Assembly (NCBI GenBank): GCA_029204225.1
Contig: CM055106.1
Coordinates: 45,865,180-45,929,179, forward strand
Length of the DNA: 64,000 nucleotides
Direction: 5' to 3'
Source of the DNA: Diphasiastrum complanatum
Taxonomy: Eukaryota; Streptophyta; Lycopodiopsida; Lycopodiales; Lycopodiaceae
The position numbers were made by a program, and so were the translations under genes. Shown piece after piece: positions 9,319 through 20,167 of this stretch. The notes under the pieces were generated by a model. The model was not told the DNA's origin, ran no database searches, and was given only the letters and a program-made list of their open reading frames with translations. The first letter of the stretch is position 1, and every line of letters begins with the position of its first letter.

Positions 9319-10700
9319 TCAAGATAGAAGAATATTTTTCCATTGCTTCCATTCATTGCTTAGATTGGGATACTTAAACAATTGACTTAGGTTTAGCATT
9401 ATCAAAAACTTTTGGGTTTGAGGGTTTCTCCTTTCTCTCAATACTCTTTGATTACTTGCCTCATCATGCTCCAAAATGTGGCGATGTTGAATGGTCTTGA
9501 CAAACCATTTTGGAGATCTCTTGATTGCCTTTGATGATGATGCCTTGTTCATGTATTTGTTGCTGCTCACCATCTTCAAGATCAATGTTATCATCTTATA
9601 AATAACGATTAATATTGTTATTAAAAGGATGCATGCTATCCATTGGATTTTGCAAAAATCAGCATGCCTGTTCTCATTAAAAATGATCTCTCTAACAATC
9701 GGTAAGCTTTTTCTTTATTGGAATAGCCAACAAAAGTATATTATTTAAACCTATCATCAAGGTCTTTCTTAAATTTTCAAAGACATGTGCGTCAACATCA
9801 CATCCGAAGATACTTCAGCGAGCAACGCTTGGTTTGCTGCTCGAAAGCATCTCCTCAGTCGTCTTGTCCTCCAATGCCTTTGTGGGCGACCTGTTTTGGA
9901 GATAAAGCACAGGTTGGACAGCTTAGACCAAAAAGAATGAGATAGAGTAGGAGCTTTTAACATGCTATGAGCAGATTTGGCAATTGTTCTATTCTTCGTT
10001 TCTAATACACTGTTTTGTTGAGGTGTACAGGCTGTTGTTAGTTGCCTTTCAGTACCATGCTTTTTGCAAAAATCTCTAAATATACTTATCACCTTTATCA
10101 CTTTTGCAGTCTTTTATTCTTGTCTATTTGGTTCTCAGCGAAGTTCTGGAACTCAACAAAGAAATTGAAGCTTATGATTTTATTTTTCAAAAATAGACCC
10201 AACACTTGCATGAAAAGTCATTTGTAAAAGTCGTGAAGTAAGATGCACCATCCAAACATTGCATTTGACAGAGTCCCCATAAATCAGAGTGGTGCCATGA
10301 GAACATGCTCCTCGCCACCTTCATTATTACTAACAAAATTGGAAGATTGAGAGTTAGAATCAAAAGGAGGTCTAAAAGCAGTACCTCTTCTCCTTCCTCT
10401 TGCATTCAAAGCCCTTGCCTTGATTCGACAATTTGTCTCAAAATGGCTTGCCTGCCGCAATAGTAACAAGGTTCTTTGCTCAACTTGGAATTTGAGTTTG
10501 CATTGGAATTGGAATCTCCTTGCGCTTCATGCTTCTTCCAACATTTCAATTCCCAATGGTTCTTTCCAAAAAAAAAAGGTCCCTTTTTGGAAACATTGTT
10601 GGCTGATCCTCTTGACGAAGATCTGCCCCTTCCTTGACCTGTTCATGAAGTCTCCTTCAGGGAAGGATTGGGATCAACATTTATGTTTGGCAGAGTAAAG
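9319..10700 (-). mobile_element. Ty1/copia retrotransposon fossil (gag zinc knuckle, integrase, start of RT)
   Basis: Reading leftward on the minus strand, the parts are a gag C-terminal region with a zinc-knuckle trace near 10400-10470, an integrase N-terminal part near 10190-10300 (TTFTNDFSCKCWVYF type), an integrase core at 9769-10101 (FCKKHGTERQLTTACTPQQN) and the linker into reverse transcriptase near 9319-9480 (KYPNLSNEW). The order gag-integrase-RT is the copia order. No LTRs were found. It is old and broken in many places. Confidence 0.7.
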
Positions 10701-11085
10701 CTATAATAGCTCTGTTAGTACCATTGGAGTTTCTCCTTTCTTATTGGCTCATGGGTATGCTCCTCTTTTGCCAGGGGTGCCTCTTCCTCTTGATGATACA
10801 CCGTTCACCATTGCTTCTTTCTTATCAGGTGCTCGGGAGCTTATTGCGAGGGCTACTACTCATTTACAGCATGTTTAGTAGCGCTATCATACTTCTGTTG
10901 ATTGCCATCATTGTCATGTCGAGTTTCAAGTTGGTGGTATGGTTTATCTTTGGCTACTTTTTGCGCGACATCATTTCGTTCAAGGCCACGCTTCTACTGA
11001 GAAGCTTGCACCATGTTATTATGGCCTTATTGTATTTTGGAGTGCCTCAGTCCTATTACATATCGTGCTTTCTAGCCTAAGTCCT
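10700..11085 (+). mobile_element. Ty3/gypsy integrase C-terminal fossil
   Basis: One plus-strand frame shows the gypsy integrase C-terminal signature around 10900-11060 (CHVEFQVGGMVYL, then LAPCYYGLIVFW), the segment that normally leads to the 3' end of pol. It abuts the copia fossil on the left in opposite orientation. It is short, old and broken. Confidence 0.6.
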
Positions 11086-11339
11086 ACTTTTTAGCATAGC
11101 TTGTGAATCTTAGCTTGCAACTGTTATAGATGTACAGATAATAGTCCTTTTTAGAAAGAAAGAATGTTTGATTTGGAGGAATTTTTTCCTCTTTATTTAA
11201 ATGGGTATAGTGAGGGGTATTTTTTTAAACTTTTTGCCAAAAACATAAAGATTGGACACATTGCAATATGGATTACAATAAATCACATCATCAAGGATTA
11301 TGCGATTGTAGGTTATGATACTTGGTGTATGTGTATTTT

Positions 11340-12850
11340 CAAAGGTTAGAAAAAGACTACGGTTGTAGGCTTGGAAGATTGCAAATTTACGAGCAAGGAA
11401 TGCCCTTTGTGTTTGATATGATGGGGAAACACACAAGGCATTCTTTCAAAAATTAGAAAGAGAAAAAGGCCACACAAATGTTCAAAGGGTTTGTGCCAAG
11501 TATTTTGTTTTATTCATGGATGATTACTCTACAAAATCATAGGCATTTACAAAGTTGATCTAATTGAAGGCCATGGCCAAGATTCAAACAATATAAAAGA
11601 TCAAGAGTCTTGGATAAGAAAATGAGGGGGAATCTTTCTCCAAAGGTTTCATTGAGTTATGTAAGATATTAAGCATTGAGAAAGAGTGCGTATTGACATA
11701 TAGTCCTTAATAGGATGGCATTGAAGAGAGGAAGAATTTGACATCAACATCAATGGAAATATCAAGTTGATGATGAAAATGGTTCCAAGTTCTATGATCC
11801 TAAAAGTAAACTATTGATCAAAAGATGGCTATGAAGAAGAATCATAGCCAACATAAGGAGGTTAGAGCGGAGTGAGGAAACTAATTAAGCATTAGAGATG
11901 GTCCCAATGTTAAAAGGACCTTTTGGCAAGATTCCTTCTTCCTTTTTCTTTCACTTTTTATGTACATGTGGCCCAATTGTTTCTTGACATAGTGGCTTCT
12001 ATGTAACGCAACTTTTTGAGTCTACATTAAAAATGGCATAACTTTTTAGTGGTAAGTTCGATTTCAACAGAGTTTGGTGTGGTAGAAAGCGCTCGAGGAG
12101 CACTTTCCAATGATATCTTACATGACATACTTTTGAGCTACAGTTAAAAAGTTATGGCACGCCAAATATATTGGTTGAAAATACTGTTATAATATTTTAG
12201 TAATACAAAAGGGATCTTTGCACGAAATCTTATAAGGTCTTTTTGGAGCTCAAAACTCCCCTAATGAGAGATTCAATAATCAATTAAATTGCAAAAGAAG
12301 GTTTCAATACTTTTAGAAGTGGTCCAATCCAAGGGTCACAAGCAAGGAAATGAATAAAGAAGTGCATGCTCAAATTTAAGGATTACCATAAAGGAGACAT
12401 AAAAGGGACAAGGCTAGGCTTTTAGCAAAGAAGGGATATATTCAAGAAAATGGAATGGATCACACAAAAACATTCTTGCTAGTGGTAAAATTTAACCTTT
12501 TTTAGTTCATACTATCAATGGATCAATGATCTGATAAGAGGCTAAGAGCACCTTGTCTTTAGGCTCCATAAAGAAGTCATCTAGTGTTTGGTACAAGAGT
12601 AACATATATCTTCATGTTAGAACAAGGATTTGAAAGGAGCTTTACAAATATAAGTGTGTATGTGAGAGAAAGAGAAGCACAATTGCTTATATTAGCCTTA
12701 TACAAGGATGACAAAATATTAGTAAGCATCAGTCAAAAAATTCTATATGAATATAAAGAGCAGTTAGCAAGGCTGTCTTCAACATGTATGCCAGCCATCT
12801 CACTATATGCAGTTTCTATATTTGCAGTTATTGTTTCTTTAGATGGTTGA
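11340..12850 (+). mobile_element. Ty1/copia fossil (integrase and reverse transcriptase pieces)
   Basis: Plus-strand pieces in copia order: a gag-pre-integrase and integrase stretch at about 11370-11800, and reverse transcriptase at about 12370-12850 (GYIQENGMDHTKTF, then EREAQLLILALYKDD). Between them, about 11885-12370 is non-coding and partly matches 23363-23432. Old, with many breaks; no LTR pair recognised. Confidence 0.65.
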
Positions 12851-12933
12851 GCTTTTAAGCTCCTATTGTGCATACTTGACATGTATCTTTTATTAGTCCT
12901 ATATACCTTAAGATATTTCAAGGACATTAATAA

Positions 12934-12936
<3 letters not shown>

Positions 12937-13018
<82 letters not shown>
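12937..13018. repeat. (TC)41 microsatellite
   Basis: 82 bp of uninterrupted TC repeats between the copia RT fossil and the LINE tail. Confidence 0.97.
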
Positions 13019-13020
<2 letters not shown>

Positions 13021-13139
13021 GTACCCACCAATATATTGAGCATATCTTGACCGTACATGGAGCCAACAACCGAGGGTTAAGCCCGACTACTATCAGACTC
13101 ATTTCATTGAGCTATGCATAGTAGGATTCCCAGTTTTAC

Positions 13140-13460
13140 CATAGTACTTGGACTCATGATCGTCACACAGCCTCGAATTTACATTGGGCCAGCTCCATGT
13201 ATTATCACATCAGCTAGCTATTGAGATTGAGAGGTTCCATGGTATTCCTAGAAAGGAGCAGATTTGCCAGTTATGCTCTTTGAGTGAGGTGGAGTCCGAA
13301 GATCATTTTATCTTTCGATGCCCTATATATTATGAGATCATAGAGAGATACTATTGTTTGTTTCACGACATGCCCACCACACTACGGTTGCTCATATCAT
13401 ATGAGAATTCTCGCTGTGTTCCACTCATGATACGAGAGATGTTCCTACTGTGACGAGACC
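13140..13460 (+). pseudogene. LINE ORF2 C-terminal zinc-binding (zf-RVT) fragment
   Basis: An open frame of 89 codons (13184-13453) reads LAIEIERFHGIPRKEQICQL, then CSLSEVESEDHFIFRCPIYY. The two Cys (QLC, FRC) with the His before FIFRC fit the zf-RVT domain found at the end of LINE ORF2 proteins. It ends with a TGA just after FLL, as such proteins do. The rest of ORF2 is missing, so this looks like a 5'-truncated LINE, which is typical of target-primed insertion. It may belong to the same LINE lineage as the RT scrap at 31.7 kb. Confidence 0.65.
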
Positions 13461-15025
13461 TATGTCAGACAACCCATCAAAGTCATTCTATTTCTCAGCC
13501 TTCGATTACCTCTTTCTTCCCTAGGAGAAGACCATGATATGAGATGATGATGATAATGGCGTATCCGTTCACAGAGATCAAAGACATCACTCCACATATA
13601 GTCATGTTGCAACTTGAGTCATATATGACCTACCATGAGGAGGCACACGTCTCATTCTCCCATTTTTGGCCCCATATCCTCACCACAAGCCAAAAAGAGA
13701 ATCTTCACAAAATTAACCTCGTTCACTTTCACTTCACAACCGTCACAGCCACCATTCATGCTTGGAATCCTCCCCTGATTGCTGCTCGTGCCTCTCTTCT
13801 CCCTGCCTCCATCATTGAGAAGAGAAGCTAGAAGGTCCTCCCTCACTGAGAACTCAGATCCCTCGCAGGTTCGCGGATCATGACACATCCTCACGACCAC
13901 CTCTGGTAACAATCAGCAGCGCTGGAACCAGAAAAACAGGTTCACTAGCCAAGAGAGCTAAGGTGCCGCTTACATAGAATCAGGCTACTTCCACCCAATC
14001 TGAATGCTCAGCGCTCCAGCACCCAAACGACCTTCAGCACACTCTGTGACAGCCATTTTCTAGTAGCTGTCAGAAACAGGCAGATCCATTTCTGAGGATA
14101 CAGCTTCAGGGAAAGAACGAGCTGACTAACATACTTTCGTAGCTATCCAGGTTCTCCAAGTTCAAGAACGAGTTAAAAAGGAGAACTAATTGCTTATTTA
14201 GTTCTTTAAACATGGTTACACTCATTGAACCAGTCTCCATGCTTCACTATTTTGCAGGTAAACAACAATTCCACAACAGAGGCAACAAGCTACAAACAGA
14301 GGAAGGCCTTTCAGGGGGATTCTAGCTGCATGTATCCACTATATTCCAAATAATTATAACCAAAAGCAGGACCTGCACCTTCACAATTATTTCCATAGGG
14401 AATAGTTTACTCCACAAGTCATGGTGTTCAACCTTTTATTGTCCTTACTCAATTCTACTCACAAGTAAGAGAATAAACAAACTCACAATTTCTAGTCTAT
14501 ATTCTGAGTTTGCATGATATACAAGAGGATTAATTCTGAAGTCCTCAACCTGCATGCAATCATTCAAATTCATAACTTCTTGCCATAATTACTTTATTCA
14601 TTCCGGATAAATTGAATCCTTACCAACCTATCAATAAACACATGTAGCTAGTCATGAATCTAATTATCTAAACATTATGGACTCATGTAAGTTATTTGAC
14701 CCCAAATAAGCAGATTTAGACAACTAGACAACAAGTGGATCCCCTCATGCAGACCCTCCTACATCAAATGAAAGCTTTCTCAAGGAAATAGGAACAAAGA
14801 AGGGATTCTACACTCATTTTCAGCATCTTTATCAAAATATGACATGTAGAAGAGCACTCTACCAGCAATTTTGAAAAACATGTCTCAAACAGGAATTAGT
14901 AAATCCATATCCGAACTTCTCTTGAGAAATCAGCACTCCAATCCAAGATTCAAATCCAAGTGCTTCCAACTTCCAATCCGTTGTAGAGCTTGTCTCCCAT
15001 CCCATCCAAGACCACATCTTAGCCG
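13461..15025. other. spacer, possibly interior of a decayed LTR element
   Basis: No gene is recognised. A minus-strand frame at 13652-13912 (VVVRMCHDPRTCEGSEF) lies on the interior side of the LTR at 15040-15359 and could be a trace of its gag leader, but I see no diagnostic motif. Confidence 0.3.
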
Positions 15026-15359
15026 TGCTCTGATACAAATGTAAGAACCACCAGGAAGACTACTAAGATGAGGACAAGATCAATACACACAGAGACAGGA
15101 GAGGAGAGAAACTGGCAACCAAGAGCCAAAATTTTAGAATGGAGGAGGGCGTGTCCCGACCCGTATACATAGGGGTAAGAAACCTGTGCATGCACCCAAG
15201 CAACCATGCAGTCCATCTAAATCCCATGCTATTCTCATGCATATGACTGTCACAAGCCATGCACTACTCCACATGTTTGAATAGCAGTGTCTAGGTTCTC
15301 TCAAGGTTATTAGTTACAGATTGGCCTTGACATAAAATTAAATCGAGGCATAACCAACA
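15026..15359 (-). mobile_element. LTR (15040-15359) with primer-binding site, minus orientation
   Basis: Plus-strand sequence from tgtaagaacc at 15040 to ataaccaaca at 15359 has TG...CA ends and matching TGT/ACA termini. Directly left of it, gctctgatacaaa (15026-15038) is the complement of TTTGTATCAGAGC, the tRNA-Met primer site of plant LTR retrotransposons. This places a 5' LTR of an element that ran leftward. No matching second LTR is visible. Superfamily undetermined; a decayed fossil. Confidence 0.55.
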
Positions 15360-15490
15360 ATCTTGATACTAGAGACTCGGTCTACCATATCAGGACTATT
15401 CCAAATCCTCTGAGCTAGATATGGCCATAATACCATGTGTTAGCAACTGCAAAATGAATGTCGCACTCATAATAAAATGAGCCAATTTGT

Positions 15491-15829
15491 CTAGTACACT
15501 GGGCATGTAGCTCTCTCTGCCACCCAGAATGTTCCAGGGTCTGTTACAACCTGGGCGTAACCCCTCTTTGCTGCACATAGGGTTGTCGTGGTCAAACCAT
15601 GCCCTGTTGTTGCCCTCGAAATAGAACTCTCTACTGGTCTTATTGGCACAGTGGATGAACCATTGGGCCCATACATATCCATCAATCTTTGGGCATCTTC
15701 ATTGGATATCCTGGGGCAAGGACCTATGTCCAAATGTCGACCATCTGGCCTTCTGAGCCCCAATTGGTGAGCCCTAACCCTAGAGTGAGAGATCCAGTGA
15801 AGATCCCACCACAATGCAAGCATATCCAT
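15491..15829 (-). CDS. unrecognised 112-codon ORF
   Basis: I do not recognise this frame. It includes RRPDGRHLDIGPCPRISNED, then AQRLMDMYGPNGSS, with composition more balanced than its AT-rich surroundings. It starts at an ATG preceded by an AG, so it could be an internal exon of a larger unit. It could equally be a piece of a mobile element or a chance frame. Confidence 0.25.
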   Translation of the reverse strand: MDMLALWWDLHWISHSRVRAHQLGLRRPDGRHLDIGPCPRISNEDAQRLMDMYGPNGSSTVPIRPVESSISRATTGHGLTTTTLCAAKRGYAQVVTDPGTFWVAERATCPVY

Positions 15830-17227
15830 CTACAGATACCTAAACGATGGTGAGTACCCATGTCGTCCTGTGTGAGCTCAACCTATGTCCAAATGCCTCT
15901 ACCTTATTGACGATTGGCATCCTGTCAGTATGGAATCATTCCACAAAAGAAGAATCAAACAAGCAAACATTTAGTACATTTTCAAACCCTAAGCATCTGC
16001 ATGCATCATTCCATATTAAATTGGTTCTACAATAGCCCCCAAAACTTGTGGCAACACAACATCCAAGAAAAACCCTAAAATTCGTTTTTCAACAATGGGT
16101 TTAAGTCGGAACATTGCTTAGCTTGTTACTCGTTAGAACAAACATTTCAGGCATTCTTGTAATAATGAAAAAACATAGTGTAGCATCAAATCCCACCTCA
16201 TTTGAATGCCTTCAAATCAGTCCATAGTGAGGGCCAAAAGACACATGGGATTAGGGCATGGCATTGGCAACTTTCAGTGCTATAGGCACAGAGAAGCATG
16301 GGGTAGCATCAAACGACACCTCAATTGGTTGCCTATAGGTATGTTTCCAAAGGGGGCAAAAAAATGCATGGATTTTGGGTGATACATTCACATCTTTCAT
16401 TATGACTAAAGAAAGTTGGTTTTAGAGCAAACGCCTACCCAAATCCATTGCCTACCTAAACTCACCAAAAAGCTTTTTTTGTCGATTTGTCGCCGTGTGC
16501 AACTCAAAATCCGTTCCCATTGTACACAGTGCCTCCGAATTACCGAGTAGATGAGTGTCGGATGTTCAACCACCGTAATCCGCCAACTAACAAAAAATCT
16601 AGAAAAATTTATCTCCCATAGCATCTGCACAACCTAATGTTGGAAAACAACACTTTAAGGGAAATTTTTCTTTTTTGGAACCACAATTCTCCCTACAAAT
16701 TGATTTGTTGGGATCGCAATTCGCTAATTGTGATTGCCAACGAATTGCCATTCACTACAACTGTGGTATGAACTTTGTTGTAAACAGTGACTAAAAGTGG
16801 GTTGGTATATCTGGAAACCATGAAGTCAACAATAGCATGTGTTTTATGATTGGCAAATCAATTGTAAGAATGAAACAATAAAAGGTAGACAACGATCACA
16901 TAATGTACTAGTGAGGCTTATTTAGGCTAGTGTTGTAAGTATATTTGTCAATAAGTTAGTTTGCTAGTTTAAGTCACAATTAAAAACTCTTCTAGCTACT
17001 TAGTTAAAAGAATAGAAAGCAAATACTTCTGTTTTTGGTTTCTTGCCATACATAATAGAGTTGATTTTCTAGTTTCCTTCATTTTGGAGAATGGTTTTGG
17101 ATCCATAGCTTCATTTCTTCTTGGATAAGAGCTCATCTATAGCTAAGTGAGCTAGTTTGTGAATTTAGCCTAATACGTTGTAGCAAGGAAATTTTACTAT
17201 TAAGATCTCAAAGGTAAACAACGGGCC
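15830..17227. other. AT-rich spacer
   Basis: No coding sequence, repeat array or element end is supported here. Confidence 0.5.
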
Positions 17228-17594
17228 TCCTTTTAGGCTCTCCTCCAAATGAACGATGCTTATAAGTTCTCCCTACAAATGCTCATAAGCCCAATAATAA
17301 TCAACTACCTATATAATTGTAATCACTATATTTTCTAGAGTCTAGCTAGAGTAAGTTAAAGTGCCCAAATTGCCTATTTTAGGCCGACAAGAAGGTCAAG
17401 GTACCGATGTCCTTTTAGGCTCTCCTCCAAATGAATGTTGCTTATAAGTTCTCCCTACAAAAGCTCATAAGCCCAATAATAATCAACTACCTATATATTA
17501 GAAATTGTAATCACTATATTTTTTAGAGTCTAGTTAGAGTAAGGGAAAGTGCCCAAATTGTCTATCTTAGGCTGACAAGAAGGTCAAGGTACTA
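17228..17594. repeat. 182-bp tandem duplication
   Basis: Unit 1 (17228-17409) and unit 2 (17410 to about 17594) both start tccttttaggctctcctcc and share most bases through to caagaaggtcaaggtac. A few substitutions and a short insertion separate them. No coding. Confidence 0.85.
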
Positions 17595-18339
17595 TTGACA
17601 TGTTTGGTACCTACTAAATGAACTATTTGAATACTTTTGAGCTCAAATAAGGCCAACATCACTATAAGCCCTAATGACATTTTCATAGTTTGGGCATAGA
17701 AAAGCTTCTTGTATGCTCTATTTCTCACATGAATTAAATACTAGATTTAGAAAGGCATTTTCTTTATCATTAATTTTATGAAAAATCAAAGAAAAAGAGC
17801 TTGGTATGTTTTTGTAAGGAATGGTCTAAGAAATTGAATGCTACTTAAAATGCTCAACTTTTATGTGTAGCAAAATGTCTTATTGTTTGATATAAAAGAC
17901 ATCCTTCTTGGTCCTAGTGACCTTTTGAAAGTATGTGGGTTCTTCCAAGTGCGATTTTCCCCATGGATTTGTGTCTCTAACTTCATTTCTATATAAAATT
18001 AGAGGGAGTAATTTCAAGAGTTGGTGCATGCTTCTGTTGCAATATTGATATCATAAAAGGCACTTATCAAATACTAATGCTCCATGGTTGAAACTTCAAG
18101 TCATGATAGACTTGTAATTAGTTGTCTAGCCAATGTACATGTTTTGTAATTAAGAGTTTGAAGTATGTTTGGTAGGAGGAATATTAGGGAATGTCTCTAA
18201 TGTGTCGCCAAAAACTATAAAAAGTTGAGTATTGATAAGTACATTGTTTTGCAGGTGTCTCATTTTTCCTTGTTAGCTTGCTGATCATCGGGTCAACTCT
18301 CTGTTCCTCTTTGCCACTTATCAATCATAACTAGCTTGC
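17595..18339. other. AT-rich spacer
   Basis: Nothing recognisable. Confidence 0.5.
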
Positions 18340-20030
18340 GTAAAATTTGTTCATTTAAGCTAATATGTATGGCTCTTTTTTTTTGTTCTCGTCTTTTCCA
18401 TCTTTTTCATCTTCTACACCCGTTTCCTCTGATAATTTGTGGTGTTTTTCTATTTCTCCTTCATCATGAAAAAAAATACTCACAGTTTGGCTACCTACGA
18501 ACCCATTCATGTGAATGAGATCATGAGATCCAAAAACCGTAGTATCAAAACAACAATTATTACAAATTGTTTCATCTTTAAAGAACACATCAATGCAAGA
18601 AATTGAAGAATTACCTGGGGCCTTGAAAGAATGACCACCCTTCTTCCTTTTCTTCGAGCAATCCTTTGATAGGTGCCCCTGCTCCATGCAGGAGAAACAT
18701 AACCCGTCGCTTGTGGCCTTGTCGAAGTTCGCTCTCTCCAACCAAGGACGTTTCTTGTTTTTTTTTTAAGGGGAAGCTGTGTCGCTCTTTGCCCTTTTTG
18801 AAAGAGAGACCCGAAGAGGGTTTGTCCATGGGTTCAGGGTTCTAGCTGTGTTGCTCTTTGTGGTTTATGGTGTGCGTGTTGTCAAATATCCTAGCGAAGT
18901 GCACCACCACCTTCTCAAGGGTCTGTGGCTGGTTTCAACGGACTTTAAGCTAGTATTCCTTGGGCACCCAAAATGAAATGTAACTTTTAACAAAACTCCA
19001 TCAATCCGGTTTACAAACCACAAAGCTGCCTCTTGAAAATCTTGTAAATAGACGTTCAAAGGCTTCATACCCATCTGCATTGTGGCAAACCGACAATAAT
19101 ATTCAAAATCGTTCAAGACCAGCATAAATGCGGCCTTACAGACTACTTGAAAATCCTCCCAAGTGGTTGGAACCGTAGCCCGGAACCGCAGCCCGCTCTT
19201 TGAGATCCTTCCACCAGGAATACGCTTTTCTGCGTAGAAACATGATGTCGTGGTGATCCTAGAGCTATCTAGCAAATCGTGCATGGAAAAGTGGGAAGTC
19301 CATTGCCAAAACAACAAGATGTTGCCTATCCTTTTTCTTCCCTGTGAAAAATTCCGGGGTAAACATCAGGTTTAGAAGGACTTGTAGAGATTGCGACATG
19401 GCCTTCATCTCAGCCTCTACCCATTCATGTTTTGACTGCATGTCAATAATTCATTGTTGAAGTAGATTAATTGCACGCACCATTTCCTCCATATCGGCCG
19501 ATGCATGGCCTGGAGCTTGGGTTGCCTCCATACAAGAGTCCATGGAAAACGAGAGGCGTCACAGAAAATTGGATAAAAAACGGAGAGCAACGGTGTAAAA
19601 ATCATTAAAAATTGTGAAATATAGCTCAAGAAAACAAAAAAAATGCACAACCTTGAGCCAAAGAACCTTCAACTTGGGCCCCACTTGTCCCTTCTAGAAC
19701 ATTAGTTCAATGTAGAGGCCCACCAAAGGCCTACCACATGGCACATGGAAGCCAAAGTTTTATCAAACTCGGTTTTGGCTCCACTCCCTTTCCCTCCCTC
19801 TTACGTACCACACAACCACTCCAAGGTCTTGGAGTTTTGTAGGTACAAAAGGGAAGAGACAGAGCGGTATAACCCATCAAGGGATAGGGAGCAAGAATTG
19901 TCAAAGTTCTTCTTAACTTGAGAACAATAGATTTAGCTTTTATCTTCTTGTAAAAACAAGAACTTAAGGTTTAAGCTTTTGCAACTTGGAGTTTAAAAAA
20001 AATCCAAAACCTTAATACAAAGGTTTAGAA
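18340..20030 (-). mobile_element. Ty3/gypsy fossil, left copy (leader, gag, zinc knuckle, protease start)
   Basis: Reading leftward on the minus strand: a leader that matches the right copy in reverse complement (19670-19810 against 20450-20600), gag (about 18865-19570, with VPTTWEDFQVV and FATMQMGMKPLNVYLQDFQE), a CCHC zinc knuckle (CFSCMEQGHLSKDC) near 18680, and the start of protease to about 18355. The reverse transcriptase end is absent. Same family as the right copy, in opposite orientation. Old; several breaks. Confidence 0.8.
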
Positions 20031-20167
20031 GAAAGCTTATGAAGAGGAGCCTTTGGGAAGCACACCTCCTCCCTCCCCCCTTATTCATGAATGATGAAAA
20101 AAGTACAGGAGGAGACAATCAGAGAGGAGAGTGTGCAAGAGGGAGGAAGAGGTACACACTCCTTCCC

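Noticed and set aside
10724-11080. 118-codon hydrophobic ORF that looks like a membrane protein
   Set aside because: Another frame of the same strand shows a gypsy integrase C terminus; the hydrophobic frame is its shadow.
13544-13831. 95-codon plus-strand ORF
   Set aside because: No recognisable motif; it overlaps an equally plausible minus frame.
15771-15785. Telomere-like ccctaaccctag and other teloboxes
   Set aside because: Only one or two units; common in plant DNA and not an array.
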